Of a stretch of DNA of 64,000 nt, positions 29,760-39,471 are shown piece after piece. Source of the stretch: Velocimicrobium porci. Its GTDB lineage: Bacteria > Bacillota > Clostridia > Lachnospirales > Lachnospiraceae. The notes below the pieces were generated by a model. That model had not been told where the DNA came from, did no database searches, and saw only the letters and a list, made by a program, of their open reading frames with translations. The stretch lies in NCBI RefSeq assembly GCF_009696045.1, contig NZ_VUMT01000008.1, positions 1 to 64,000 of the forward strand. The letters run 5' to 3'. Numbering within the stretch: position 1 is the first letter of the stretch; each line of letters opens with the position of its first letter. A program made the position numbers and the translations under genes.

Positions 29760-30665
29760 TTACTCTGCACAGTCCGATTGTAAAAGTCTTATATAATGAT
29801 TTGCTTCCCGCAACACATGATCTGCAAGAAGCGGAAGAATAATCGATGAAATCTCACAGTTTAAAATTCCATTTGCACCAGCTTCTTTAAATTTGCGATA
29901 TTCTAACGTTTCTTCCAACGATTTTCCAGTTAATCCAAAAGTGGCACGACAATCCTGTTCTCTGGCTTTTTCCAAAAGTTCTTGGTATTCCATCGCAAAT
30001 TTATCTGCCGTTTTAATCAATTCTGTTTCCGATGGATCCAACAAACCTCGTATAAACAAAGCATGCTCCATCATAATTCGATTCCAGAACTCTTCTGTCT
30101 TCCTTAAATTTTTATAAGAAGGCTGCTTATTAGAAAGCAATTCTTCTACCGTAGCCCGATAAAGTTTCGCCTCTCTAAGAATATGTTTAATAAGTAAAGG
30201 GTAGTTTGCATTAAAAAGGGTTCCTTTACTGACTGCTGCTAAAATTGATTCTTTAAAATCAATAAAAGCATCTAAAAGCCTAATTGCTCTTTGGTTAATC
30301 TTATGAACTACATTTATAACTTCTCTTCCACACCCCATTCTACAGCCTGGAGAAAGATTCTGTTCCTGTATCGAAATTTTACTATCAATTGGAATTCCAC
30401 TTAAGCATTCGGTTCTTCTTTCCGCAGGGATTGTAAATTCGGTCACCAATTCTTCCGATTTCAAAATCATTTGATTGACCCTTCCATTGCTGATATTCAC
30501 TGTATCCCTTAACAAATTCTCAAATTGCTGCCGAAACCAATCTGCCTGTTGAATCCAATCCTGATTTACACATGGAAAACCAGCTTCTAAAAAAAGCCCA
30601 TGTTCTTTCATAATCCTTGAAAAAAATAAATGTGTTTCTAATGATAATGTTGCATAATTTTCCAT
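29760..30665 (-). CDS. DUF2935 family helical-bundle protein
   Basis: The 301-residue protein has two similar halves, each starting with a pattern like LFFSRIMKEHGLFLEAG (first half) and EFWNRIMMEHALFIRGLL (second half), with repeated HxxFxR/ExxxH-type residues. This duplicated four-helix structure is typical of DUF2935 and resembles di-metal carriers, with Glu and His in the helices. It is the first gene of a two-gene operon with the multicopper oxidase, so metal delivery or a joint role is inferred. No signal peptide. Confidence 0.8.
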   Translation of the reverse strand: MENYATLSLETHLFFSRIMKEHGLFLEAGFPCVNQDWIQQADWFRQQFENLLRDTVNISNGRVNQMILKSEELVTEFTIPAERRTECLSGIPIDSKISIQEQNLSPGCRMGCGREVINVVHKINQRAIRLLDAFIDFKESILAAVSKGTLFNANYPLLIKHILREAKLYRATVEELLSNKQPSYKNLRKTEEFWNRIMMEHALFIRGLLDPSETELIKTADKFAMEYQELLEKAREQDCRATFGLTGKSLEETLEYRKFKEAGANGILNCEISSIILPLLADHVLREANHYIRLLQSDCAE

Positions 30666-30938
30666 AAGCTATCATACCTTTTATTTTATACTTCTTTCTA
30701 ATATATGCAAATCCCAAAGATATCGTGTTCATGCAGGAAAATATATATAAATATTGCTTGTTTCTACTTTCTATGTAGGCAAGCAGTGCCAGAACGAAAG
30801 TTCCAAATGTCCACATCAAATAAATTGCTTCAAATTTAAACGAATTTATTCTTCCAATTAATAACAAATAAGAGAACATTTTGAAGGCTTTCGTTTCAAA
30901 GTGCTCTCTTACTAAAATAATTTTATTTTTTTCATCAT

Positions 30939-31736
30939 TTAGCGAACCATTTGTACAATCTTCCTTTGATTATGATATGAGATTTTCAAGTGAATATCAT
31001 AAAGCTTTTCAATTGTCTCTTCTGTGATTACCTCATCTGGTTTTCCCTGAAGCAATAACTTTCCTTCTTTAAGCCCAATTACTTCATCACTATAGTATAA
31101 CGCATGGTTAATATCATGCAGCACCATAATAATTGTAATTCCATATTGCTTATTTAAAGTTTGAATCATCTCCAGCAATTCAATTTGATGACGAATATCT
31201 AAATAGGTAGTTGGCTCATCTAAAAATAATATTTTTGTTTTCTGAGCTAATGCCATAGCAATAAAAACTCTCTGCCTTTGACCACCCGACAATGTTTCCA
31301 CAGCCTGGTTTCTATAATCCTTTATATTTGTTACTGCCATCGCCCATTCAACTATTTCAAGATTTTTTTCTTTATCGCCATTCCAGAATGAATAATATGG
31401 TGTACGCCCATAACTTACCAACTGTTCAACTGTCATCTCTCCGGATATTTTATTATTTTGATGAACAACTGCAACCATTCTGGCAAATTCCTTTTGATTG
31501 ATACGCCGAATATTTTTTCCATTCAATAAAATTTTCCCATGATTTGGTATCAAATTCTTTGTCATTAATTTTAGCAGAGTTGATTTACCACAACCATTTG
31601 CCCCTATAATTGTTGTTATTTTTCCCTCTGTAATTGAAAAAGAAATTTCATTTAATACATTTTCTAAATACGAACCTTTTCTTTTCCTTTTATTCCGGTA
31701 CGCAAAAGAAAGCTGCTTAACTTCCATATTGTTCAC
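30939..31736 (-). CDS. ABC transporter ATPase, FecE type, heme/iron uptake
   Basis: ATP-hydrolysing subunit of an iron-compound importer, 265 residues. Walker A GANGCGKST, signature LSGGQRQRVF, Walker B ILFLDEPTTYLD and a switch His (VLHDINHAL) are all present. The start overlaps the permease gene by 20 bases. It is the last gene of the heme-uptake operon that begins with the NEAT proteins, so the substrate is probably heme rather than a siderophore. Confidence 0.93.
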   Translation of the reverse strand: MNNMEVKQLSFAYRNKRKRKGSYLENVLNEISFSITEGKITTIIGANGCGKSTLLKLMTKNLIPNHGKILLNGKNIRRINQKEFARMVAVVHQNNKISGEMTVEQLVSYGRTPYYSFWNGDKEKNLEIVEWAMAVTNIKDYRNQAVETLSGGQRQRVFIAMALAQKTKILFLDEPTTYLDIRHQIELLEMIQTLNKQYGITIIMVLHDINHALYYSDEVIGLKEGKLLLQGKPDEVITEETIEKLYDIHLKISYHNQRKIVQMVR

Positions 31737-32721
31737 TCCTTCTAAGTAGTAAAATAAAAAATGGTCCGCCTGCCACTGCCATTATAACAGAAGCACTAAT
31801 CTCATACGGAAAAGCGATTACTCTTCCAACCGTATCTGCAAAAAGGAAAATTGTTGCCCCAAGCAGACCTGAATAAGGAAGTAACACTCTATGATTCGTT
31901 CCTACTAAAATTCTTGAAATATGTGGTACAATTAATCCCAGAAAACTAATTGTGCCAGCAATGGAAGAGGCAATGGAGGCAAGTAATACAGCAACAATGG
32001 AAATTGTCATTCTAATATAAGTAACATTAATTCCAATTGCCCGCACAGTTTGTTCATCTAATGCTAATAAATTACACCAACGTATGAAAAGAAACGATAT
32101 CAACAACATAATTGGAATATAAAAGATTGCAATTTTTACATCTTCCCATGTTTTCATTGCAATTGTCCCATTTACAATTGAAGCGGCTCCTGTCTGATTT
32201 TGCCCACCCATTGTTTGAAATACTTCAGAAAGACCTGAAAATACTGTACTAACCGAAACACCAACAAGAATAATTCTAAGCGGACTAAGGCCTTGTTTCC
32301 ATGCAAGAGAATAAACGAGGAAAAATGCCGCAATTCCTCCAACAAATGCTGCCATTGGTAAAAAATAAATTGAGGCTGGAAAAACTATTGTAAATATTGC
32401 AGCTACAAATCCTGCCCCTCCAGAAATCCCTAAAATTCCCGGATCAGTTAGCGGATTCTTTAGTACCGCCTGTAATAATACACCTGACACTGAAAGCGCC
32501 GCACCAACTAATATTGCAATTATAATTCTCGGAAAACGCAAATCATACACTGCTGCCACATTTTCATCAAATTCAATAAACAGTCCCCGATATAATTGCA
32601 ATGCTGTAAGTTTTATACTTCCTGTATTTACTGCCCATAAAAAAATAATTAGCAAAAGAATACTTGTAATAAGAAATACAAAGATATTTTTTCCTGTCCT
32701 ATTTTGTTTTCTACGTTCCAT
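31717..32721 (-). CDS. ABC transporter permease, FecCD family, heme/iron uptake
   Basis: Integral membrane subunit of 334 residues with about ten helices. Family features include LYRGLFIEFDENVAAVYDLRFPR, the ALKNPLTDPGILGISGGAG block (LxNPLADPxxLGxSxGA pattern) and the FLGLIVPHISR coupling segment near the C-terminus. A single permease gene implies a homodimer. It is linked to the binding-protein gene upstream (31 bases) and the ATPase gene downstream (overlapping). Confidence 0.93.
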   Translation of the reverse strand: MERRKQNRTGKNIFVFLITSILLLIIFLWAVNTGSIKLTALQLYRGLFIEFDENVAAVYDLRFPRIIIAILVGAALSVSGVLLQAVLKNPLTDPGILGISGGAGFVAAIFTIVFPASIYFLPMAAFVGGIAAFFLVYSLAWKQGLSPLRIILVGVSVSTVFSGLSEVFQTMGGQNQTGAASIVNGTIAMKTWEDVKIAIFYIPIMLLISFLFIRWCNLLALDEQTVRAIGINVTYIRMTISIVAVLLASIASSIAGTISFLGLIVPHISRILVGTNHRVLLPYSGLLGATIFLFADTVGRVIAFPYEISASVIMAVAGGPFFILLLRRSEQYGS

Positions 32722-32752
32722 GCCCTTGCTTTATCCTCTCTTTTTCCATCAT

Positions 32753-33625
32753 TTATTCTTTAGGATATAAAATAGATTCTAATTGCTCCAATGCATCTTG
32801 ATACTGAAAATTTGCACTCATTCCAAATTGATTATAAGAAAGATTATATACTTTTTTATTTTTAACCGCCTTAAAATGTTTCCATATATCATTTGTTTTA
32901 AATTCCTCTGAAAACATTTCCATAACCTCATCCGGCAATGCATGTGCAGTTCGCAATATAATATCAGGATCTTTTTTTAGCATATCCTCCGTATTAATTG
33001 ATAAAAAATCTTTTTCTTCTCCCTGATACACATTGATTCCACCTGCCATCTTAACAAGACTTCCCACATAAGAAATTTCTGTTGCCACAACATAAGAGCC
33101 TGGAAGCCCCATTAAAATTAATACATGTGGCGGAGTTTTTCCCTTATTTTTCTCTTGAAATGAAACATAGAAGTTTTCAAATTCCCGCACTAGCTTCTCT
33201 GCTTCTTCTTTCCTATCAAACAATGCTCCCAATTCCTGAATGGATTTATACATTCCAGGTATACTGTTAAGATTTAAAAAAGCATATTTAGAATCAATTG
33301 CATCATATTTCGGTTTTAAATCAGATATAAGACTAACCGGGGAAAGTATCCAATCTGGCTTCATAGAAGATATAACCTCCATATCAGGTGACATTGGCAT
33401 ACCAATTTCTGGTAAATCTTTATAACATTCTGGTATTTTATATATGTCACTATGAGGAACTCCTGCTAGTGGTATATTCAATTTTTCACAAATCTCTGCT
33501 GTCGAGACAGAAGTTGCAATAATTGTTTTTGAATTTTTCCCCTGCGTCTGATCAACACAGCCAGAACAAGAAAAAAGAACAGCACAGAATAAAAGAATAA
33601 GGAATATTTGTTTTAATTGTTTCAT
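32753..33625 (-). CDS. Heme/iron-compound substrate-binding lipoprotein
   Basis: Extracellular lipoprotein receptor of about 290 residues, with signal and lipobox (FSCSGC). It belongs to the FecB/TroA-like class III binding proteins: TIIATSVSTAEICEKLNIPLAGVP in the N-terminal lobe, a long backbone helix and MAGGINVYQGE before the C-terminal lobe. The start at 33625 follows GGAGG at 8-base spacing; an ATG farther upstream would run into the Shp-like gene. It overlaps that gene by 4 bases and would hand its ligand to the permease. Confidence 0.9.
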   Translation of the reverse strand: MKQLKQIFLILLFCAVLFSCSGCVDQTQGKNSKTIIATSVSTAEICEKLNIPLAGVPHSDIYKIPECYKDLPEIGMPMSPDMEVISSMKPDWILSPVSLISDLKPKYDAIDSKYAFLNLNSIPGMYKSIQELGALFDRKEEAEKLVREFENFYVSFQEKNKGKTPPHVLILMGLPGSYVVATEISYVGSLVKMAGGINVYQGEEKDFLSINTEDMLKKDPDIILRTAHALPDEVMEMFSEEFKTNDIWKHFKAVKNKKVYNLSYNQFGMSANFQYQDALEQLESILYPKE

Positions 33626-34677
33626 TTCAAATCCTCCATTCTCTTTATAAAACAGATCCCACCTATTATTGAAGCTCCAATTAAGCATGGAGGAATTGTA
33701 ATAATCAATATACATTGCCACACTAATGTCCATGGAAGTGCAGCTACCGAACCGGAATTTATATTCTCTTTCTTATTGTCATCGGTTTCCTTTACTTCTT
33801 TATCCGATTCTGCTAATCCATTTTCAGTAGAGTCAGAATATACAAGTCCATCTGCCTGCTCAATTAACTCAGCACCTGTCGCCGTCATGCTCTCCAATTG
33901 AACTATCTTTTCTTCTGCATCTTCTACCTTTTGACTAGTAGAATTATTTTCTACACTTTTATTAAGACTTGTTTCTTTCTCTTCCACTTGATTTTCCACA
34001 ATATCACTCTTATTTTTCTGAATTTGCCCCGTAATACCATTCTTTTGTATTTTTTTATTTTTCACTTCAGTAGCAGTAGTGTTTGATGATGTTGTTTTCT
34101 CTGCTCCTTTGTTATTCTTATTCTCACCGCCTTCAGAAGATACAGTAACGATAAAATCACCACTTCCTTCTTTTAAATCAGAAAATGTAAAATAAAATAT
34201 CACATTTCGTCCCATGGCTGTTACATAAAATTCTGTTCTTACAATTGCAGTTTGATCTGGTATTTGAAATCGATAATCCGTACAGTATTTATTTCCAATG
34301 TTTTCCTGCATAACTTTACTAGGACTTTTCGTCCATTTTGAAGTTCCTTTTTTCTGAGTTTGAAATGATACTTTACTGATATTATCAGTCAAATAAAAAC
34401 GAACTGTTGCATATATTTTCCCGCTCTTTTCTTTTTCAATCAAGGCTTTCGGATTCAATACACTTTCTGTCATTCCTTGTCCAATTCCCTCATTTTTTCC
34501 AGAATCCTCAATTTCACCTGTAATCGGATGTTTATATGATGGAATTGTTAAAGCAATATATGCTGTACCTATTCCATTAGCCAAAGCCGAAGTTTTACAA
34601 AATATTCCGGCTGTACCTATAATTAAAAGCATCGATATGCCTATTGCTCTATGTAAAGATATTATTTTCTGTTTCAT
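33622..34677 (-). CDS. Shp-type cell-surface heme-binding protein
   Basis: The 351-residue protein has a signal peptide, an N-terminal domain (about 35-185) like the streptococcal Shp heme-binding domain (GTAYIALTIPSYKHPITGEI, YRFQIPDQTAIVRTEFYVTAMGRNVIFYF), a Lys/Glu/Asn-rich linker, and a C-terminal membrane helix followed by KRMEDLK. In group A streptococci Shp passes heme to the HtsA lipoprotein; here the next gene is such a lipoprotein, the same order. Shp uses two Met axial ligands; Met residues are present (VTAMGR, GMTESV) but I cannot say which bind. The gene overlaps the upstream NEAT gene by 4 bases. Confidence 0.8.
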   Translation of the reverse strand: MKQKIISLHRAIGISMLLIIGTAGIFCKTSALANGIGTAYIALTIPSYKHPITGEIEDSGKNEGIGQGMTESVLNPKALIEKEKSGKIYATVRFYLTDNISKVSFQTQKKGTSKWTKSPSKVMQENIGNKYCTDYRFQIPDQTAIVRTEFYVTAMGRNVIFYFTFSDLKEGSGDFIVTVSSEGGENKNNKGAEKTTSSNTTATEVKNKKIQKNGITGQIQKNKSDIVENQVEEKETSLNKSVENNSTSQKVEDAEEKIVQLESMTATGAELIEQADGLVYSDSTENGLAESDKEVKETDDNKKENINSGSVAALPWTLVWQCILIITIPPCLIGASIIGGICFIKRMEDLK

Positions 34678-36179
34678 CTTAATCCCTTCTTTATAAACCG
34701 AAAAAACACAAGAATCATAACCCCTGTAAAGAAAAATGAACCTGCTATCGACAAAAACAAAATATGTTTTGTAAAATTCAAATTATCTTCTTTTTGTTCG
34801 CCACTTTGTAAAGTGCTATATTCTAATTGATCTATTTGTTCAGTCCCGTCAGTTTCATTTATCGGATTTTCTTGGATTTCTTCGGTTTGAACTATTTCTT
34901 CTTTATCCTTTTCTTGCTCCATACCTTCATTTACACTCTGTTTCTCGATTTCTGGTACTCCTATATTTTCTATATCTTCGCTTATATTAAAACTATTTTC
35001 GTTCGTAAAATTTTTATTTATCTCTAATTCATTTCCTTTTTTCTTCAAAGCTATTGAATTACTACTTATCGTTTGATTTTGTAATTCTTCTGTTACAGCA
35101 AATTGACCAACCTGATTTGTCGAAAATAAATAATACGTTCCTTTTTTTACTGCTGTCATTTTTATTAAATTTCCATTCTCAACTCGATAGATAACTATTT
35201 TTTTTCCTTCATATTTCTTTTTCATTGGAAAATAAATTTGTATCATTCCATTCGGTTGTATACTTTCTTTCTTACTGGAATATAAATTAATTTCATACAA
35301 ATATCTCAGTTTATTTTCCTTGTTTAATGCTTTTTCTGCACTAGAAATTTTACTGCCAGAACTTATTTTTTTGCAATCAAAAATTACATCATCAGGTAAT
35401 ACATTCTCTTCTGCAATAATTTTAATCTTTGTTTCTTTATCTATTAAATTCACAGCCTTTGACTGCGATACAGTATCCGTAGGTTTCGAAATCATTTCTA
35501 TCTTTGTCGTATCAGGCACTTGCTTTAATGTATCCCAATCAATTTTTAATCTGGCAGGCAAAGGGTCATTTCCCATTACTTCTACTTTAGGGTCTATCTT
35601 CACTTCGATAAAATTGTTTTTATGAGGCATAGAAAAAAAAAAAATACTAGGCTGCCCACCCAGATTATTACGAGCTGTTATTTTTGCAGTTTTATAATGA
35701 TTATCTTCCTGCTTAATTTCAAGCGTTTGAAGGCAAGCTGTTATTGTACCGACAGTCATTGGATATGTTGCCAATTCCATGATATATTTTCCTTTTTTAA
35801 CTGTAATTAGCGCCTCATGATTTAATGCCAAATTGCCCATAGAAGCTTTGTCAGATACAGCATGCCATAAGTTCACAACAACTGTATATTTTCCATCTGG
35901 CAAGTTATCTTTATCTAGCTTTACTTCATTCTCTGAATTAGAATTCTCTTCTTCTTTTTCATATTCGTTCCATTGTTCTAATTCATTCTGCCCCAATGTA
36001 TAATTTTCTATGGAAGCCTCATTTGTTGAGGCTTCCAATAGGCTGACTGGAACGGAATGAATTACTTCATCTATTGTATGTGCTTTTGTGTTACCAGACC
36101 TAAAACCCAATAAGAAAATAATAATCAAAAAGCTTATCATAATCTTTATGTACTTTCTATTATCTGTTAGCAATTCCAT
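34674..36179 (-). CDS. Membrane-anchored NEAT-domain heme-binding protein
   Basis: The 501-residue surface protein has a signal peptide, a NEAT domain (about 95-220) starting DGKYTVVVNLWHAVSDKASM and ending LPARLKIDW, further beta-rich regions (RLKYLYEINLYSSK-type), an acidic linker and a C-terminal membrane helix (ILFLSIAGSFFFTGVMILVF) with a KKGLR tail. NEAT domains capture heme. The canonical YxxxY of strand 8 is not obvious; SMGN and VEVMGNDP provide Met instead. It likely relays heme from outer NEAT proteins to the Shp-like protein encoded next. Confidence 0.82.
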   Translation of the reverse strand: MELLTDNRKYIKIMISFLIIIFLLGFRSGNTKAHTIDEVIHSVPVSLLEASTNEASIENYTLGQNELEQWNEYEKEEENSNSENEVKLDKDNLPDGKYTVVVNLWHAVSDKASMGNLALNHEALITVKKGKYIMELATYPMTVGTITACLQTLEIKQEDNHYKTAKITARNNLGGQPSIFFFSMPHKNNFIEVKIDPKVEVMGNDPLPARLKIDWDTLKQVPDTTKIEMISKPTDTVSQSKAVNLIDKETKIKIIAEENVLPDDVIFDCKKISSGSKISSAEKALNKENKLRYLYEINLYSSKKESIQPNGMIQIYFPMKKKYEGKKIVIYRVENGNLIKMTAVKKGTYYLFSTNQVGQFAVTEELQNQTISSNSIALKKKGNELEINKNFTNENSFNISEDIENIGVPEIEKQSVNEGMEQEKDKEEIVQTEEIQENPINETDGTEQIDQLEYSTLQSGEQKEDNLNFTKHILFLSIAGSFFFTGVMILVFFRFIKKGLR

Positions 36180-36191
36180 TCCAAACTCCTT

Positions 36192-37016
36192 TTACTGAAC
36201 AGTTACTTGAATTGTCTTTTTTTCTGTACCGCTTTTTACTACAATTTTCACTTTTCCTTTTTTCTTTGCTTTGACAACACCACTTTTATTGACAACAGCA
36301 ATTTTTTTATTACTGGATGAATAAATCACTTTCGCTTCCGGCTGTTCTGTAACTTTTATTTGTGCTGAACTTCCCTTTTTTAATGTAATCTTTGTGCTCG
36401 CTACCTTTAATTCAGCTTTTTTTAATGAACTGTAATCAATTTTTATTCTTGCCTCTTGATTTCCAAATCCCATACTTCCCATAATCGGAACATAAACATG
36501 CACCCATACATAATCCTCTCCCAATTCTACCGGTATAGAAAGTTCTTTCGGATATTTTTCCCCTTTACAGCTAGAATCCTTACTATCTGAACTATTGAAT
36601 TCATCAATCACGTCATAAGCAGATACTACCGTTGCAGGCTTTTTCGTATAAGTTTCCGGATATCCCTTTTCATTCCACTTAATATCTGTCATAAGATTCA
36701 ACTGAGATAAATAGCCTGTCATTCCAGAAAACTGCATAGGCTTTAATGTTAAGCACAGTTCTCCCTTTCCATTTTTTACAATTAACTTTGCAGTTTGAGA
36801 AAGTGCATTATTTCCCATAGACTCCTTGTCTGAAATTGCATTCCATAAATTTACTCCAACTTTATATACTCCATCTGCAATTTTTTGTTTATTCTCCGCT
36901 GTTTCGGCAATGGAATGAAAGGTTGTATCTGCCGCCAATGCTGGTACTGTCTGTATTGTAAGTGAAGATGCTAATAATGCTATTGCCGCCATTTGAATAT
37001 ATTTTTTTCTCATCAT
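36192..37016 (-). CDS. Secreted NEAT-domain protein with Ig-like domain
   Basis: The 274-residue protein has a signal peptide, one NEAT domain (about 45-205, DGVYKVGVNLWNAISDKESM to EARIKIDYSS) and a C-terminal Big_2-like domain (about 210-274, ITLKKGSSAQIKVTEQPEAK, NKSGVVKAKKKGK). It has no membrane anchor, so it may be released as a hemophore or held through the Ig-like domain. The strand-8 region reads VYVPIMGSMGFGNQEAR, Met-rich and without YxxxY. It sits 9 bases after the larger NEAT gene. Confidence 0.85.
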   Translation of the reverse strand: MMRKKYIQMAAIALLASSLTIQTVPALAADTTFHSIAETAENKQKIADGVYKVGVNLWNAISDKESMGNNALSQTAKLIVKNGKGELCLTLKPMQFSGMTGYLSQLNLMTDIKWNEKGYPETYTKKPATVVSAYDVIDEFNSSDSKDSSCKGEKYPKELSIPVELGEDYVWVHVYVPIMGSMGFGNQEARIKIDYSSLKKAELKVASTKITLKKGSSAQIKVTEQPEAKVIYSSSNKKIAVVNKSGVVKAKKKGKVKIVVKSGTEKKTIQVTVQ

Positions 37017-37025
37017 AACACTCCT

Positions 37026-39368
37026 TTATTTCTGCTTTATCAATTTTCCCGATTTATCAAAATAATATTTTATTCCTTTTACCGTAACCCATTTTGAAAC
37101 TGCAAGTTTTCCATTTTTTTGTGCATAGTATTTATTTTCCTTATAGGTTACTATTTTTGAAGTTATCATTTTGCCACTTTTGTTAAAATAGTATCGGTTT
37201 CCTTTATAAGTTACTACTTTTGAAGTTACAGCTACACCATTTTTTCCAACATAATATTTTTCATTTTTATAAGTAACCATCTTAGAAGTTACCATTTTTC
37301 CATTTTTGTCAAAATAATATTTTTTGCCATCAGATTTTATTAATTTGGAAATTACTTTCTTACCATTTACATAGTAATATTTTTCGTCACCCTTTTTTTG
37401 AAAGCCATTTAAGTCTATTTTATTAGAAGGAGAATCTGTTGTTTTATTATTTTCCTTTGATTCTTCGTTTTCTTTTTCATCTGTAGGCTGCTTTATTACC
37501 AATTCTTGTTTTGTATCCGTTGTACTGCTTGTTTCTTCTTTTATTGTGCTGTTAGAAGAATCTGCTGTTTCTGTTAATATGGAACTAGATATTTTTCTAA
37601 TAGAAGAATAGTTAATTTTCAAACGTGCTTCCTGATTACCTGCTCCAAGACTTCCCATTACAGGAACATAGACATGCACATTTGTATATTCTTCTTTTGG
37701 AAGAACCGATATGGCTATACGCTTTGGATAGTTTTTACCTTTGCATCTTTCATCTGTACTATTCTTTCCATTAAACTGGTCTACTACGTTGTAGTATCCA
37801 ATTATCTCTGCTGGTGTTATCTCTGATAAATATCCTGTTTTTCCTTGAAATGATAAAGCAGATAAATTTACATACAAAGTTCCCATTCCATTTTGAATCA
37901 CTAATTTACCAGACTGCCCTAAGGCTGCATTTCCCATAGATGGCTGATCTTTATAGGCATGCCATAAACTTACAGATACCTGATAAGTTCCATCTTCCAA
38001 TCCCTGATTTATATCAGCAGTCTTTTCCTTAACTATAACAACACAACTGGCTGTTACTCCATTTGCTTCCGCTTTAATTGTTGTCACACCTGCTTTCTTT
38101 GCTGTAACTACTCCGGCTTGTGTTACAGAAGCAATTGTCTGATTTTCTGAACTCCATACCACTTTATCACTATCACCTGTTACTATAGCTTTAATTACCG
38201 CTTCTTCTGTTTTAACCAAATCAATTGACGATTTGTCAAGACTGATTCCTGCTTCTTTCTTTTCAATAGCATTTGCAAAATCAATGTATAATCTTGCTTC
38301 TTGCCAACGACCGCTGTTTAACTTAATATCTGTATAATTTACATTTTTAGAAAGCGTAAAGGTAAGCTCCATAATATGCTTTTCGTTATCCATTTTTGTA
38401 ACTTGCGCTTCCTTATATTCTCCACTGTCTAAATACTGAAGTCCTTGTATATACGCAGTCTGACCAAATACAACAAGTGGCTGTGTTTCTAAAATAACTG
38501 TTGTTTTATTCGATTTAACTTGAAGCTGTGCAGATTTAATAATGCTGTTTGCCATAGAAGTTTCTTCTATTGCCACTTTACGAAATTGTACTGTTGTATT
38601 ATAATTTCCATCTTTTAGTGTATACTCAGCTACTGCATTTTCTGATTCTTTTTCATTATTATTTTGTTGTCCCTGTTGATTTTGGTTTTCTGTATCTTGC
38701 TCTTTCGTTTCTTGGTTCTCCCCAGGTTCTTCTTCATCCTGTTGCTTTTCTTCCTGAGCAGTTTTATTCTGTTCGTTTTCACTCTCTTCTTTTACCGCAT
38801 TTTCATAATCCAATTTTATTCTAGCTTCTTGGTCACCAGCACCAAAACTTCCCATAATTGGTACATACATATGAACCCATGTATATTCTTCACCAACAGT
38901 TACGGGTATACTTAATTCCTTTGGATATAGTCGTCCTCTGCAATTTTCATCTGTACTTGATTCATTATTATAATTATCTACTGTATCATAAGTAGATAAC
39001 ACAATTGCTGGCACCTTCCTATAGTCAATAGGATATCCATTTTCATTAAATGTAATATCTGACATAACATTTAACTGTGATAAATATCCCTCCAAACCAG
39101 AAAATGATAGTTTTTTCATGGTTAATGTCAATGTTCCTTCTCCATTTTCCACTTTTAAAGTCGCTGTATGTTCAATTCCCGCATTTCCCATAGATGGTGC
39201 ATCACTTGCTGCTTTCCAAAGATTTACCGGAATTGTATAGATACCATCACCTATTGCTGCCTTTTCTGTTTCTCTTGCCCTAGCCATATTAGGTGTTCCC
39301 ATACCCAACACCATTACAAAAGCTAATAAAACGGATAAACACTGTTTGAATACATAATGTCCTTTCAT
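37026..39368 (-). CDS. Surface protein with three NEAT domains and cell-wall-binding repeats
   Basis: This protein of about 780 residues has a signal peptide, NEAT-1 (about 40-190), an acidic Gln/Glu-rich linker, NEAT-2 (about 245-365, containing SMANSIIKSAQLQV), a Big_2 domain, NEAT-3 (about 455-595), a Ser/Thr/Asp linker, and C-terminal repeats of about 20 residues (GKKYYFDKNGKMV, YKGNRYYFNKSGKMI), similar to choline-binding-type wall-anchoring repeats. It is probably the outermost heme receptor. AAGGAGG followed by ATGATG supports a start at 39368 or 39371; the open frame continues to 39389. It is the first structural gene after the operator at 39400. Confidence 0.87.
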   Translation of the reverse strand: MKGHYVFKQCLSVLLAFVMVLGMGTPNMARARETEKAAIGDGIYTIPVNLWKAASDAPSMGNAGIEHTATLKVENGEGTLTLTMKKLSFSGLEGYLSQLNVMSDITFNENGYPIDYRKVPAIVLSTYDTVDNYNNESSTDENCRGRLYPKELSIPVTVGEEYTWVHMYVPIMGSFGAGDQEARIKLDYENAVKEESENEQNKTAQEEKQQDEEEPGENQETKEQDTENQNQQGQQNNNEKESENAVAEYTLKDGNYNTTVQFRKVAIEETSMANSIIKSAQLQVKSNKTTVILETQPLVVFGQTAYIQGLQYLDSGEYKEAQVTKMDNEKHIMELTFTLSKNVNYTDIKLNSGRWQEARLYIDFANAIEKKEAGISLDKSSIDLVKTEEAVIKAIVTGDSDKVVWSSENQTIASVTQAGVVTAKKAGVTTIKAEANGVTASCVVIVKEKTADINQGLEDGTYQVSVSLWHAYKDQPSMGNAALGQSGKLVIQNGMGTLYVNLSALSFQGKTGYLSEITPAEIIGYYNVVDQFNGKNSTDERCKGKNYPKRIAISVLPKEEYTNVHVYVPVMGSLGAGNQEARLKINYSSIRKISSSILTETADSSNSTIKEETSSTTDTKQELVIKQPTDEKENEESKENNKTTDSPSNKIDLNGFQKKGDEKYYYVNGKKVISKLIKSDGKKYYFDKNGKMVTSKMVTYKNEKYYVGKNGVAVTSKVVTYKGNRYYFNKSGKMITSKIVTYKENKYYAQKNGKLAVSKWVTVKGIKYYFDKSGKLIKQK

Positions 39369-39399
39369 CATATCCTCCTTAATTCTCATTTTTTATTTA

Positions 39400-39415
39400 G
39401 TTAGTTTTAACTAAC
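39400..39415. promoter_or_regulatory. Operator of the NEAT/heme-uptake operon
   Basis: GTTAGTT-TT-AACTAAC, a perfect 7-2-7 inverted repeat. It lies after a promoter-like TTGACC (39460-39455) and TAAGAT (39438-39433), spacing 16. It would fall about 11-26 bases after the expected transcription start, a position suited to repression. An identical half-site pair precedes the DtxR-NEAT regulator gene. Confidence 0.75.
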
Positions 39416-39471
39416 CATTTCAAACAGCTATTATCTTACCATAATATATTAATTGGTCAACGACCTTTTTC

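Noticed and set aside
30520-30879. Hydrophobic 119-residue frame overlapping the start of the DUF2935 gene
   Set aside because: It overlaps a well-supported gene by about 145 bases in another frame, has no convincing ribosome binding site and matches no family that I know. It may contain a decayed membrane-protein fragment in 30666-30879, but this is not strong enough to annotate.
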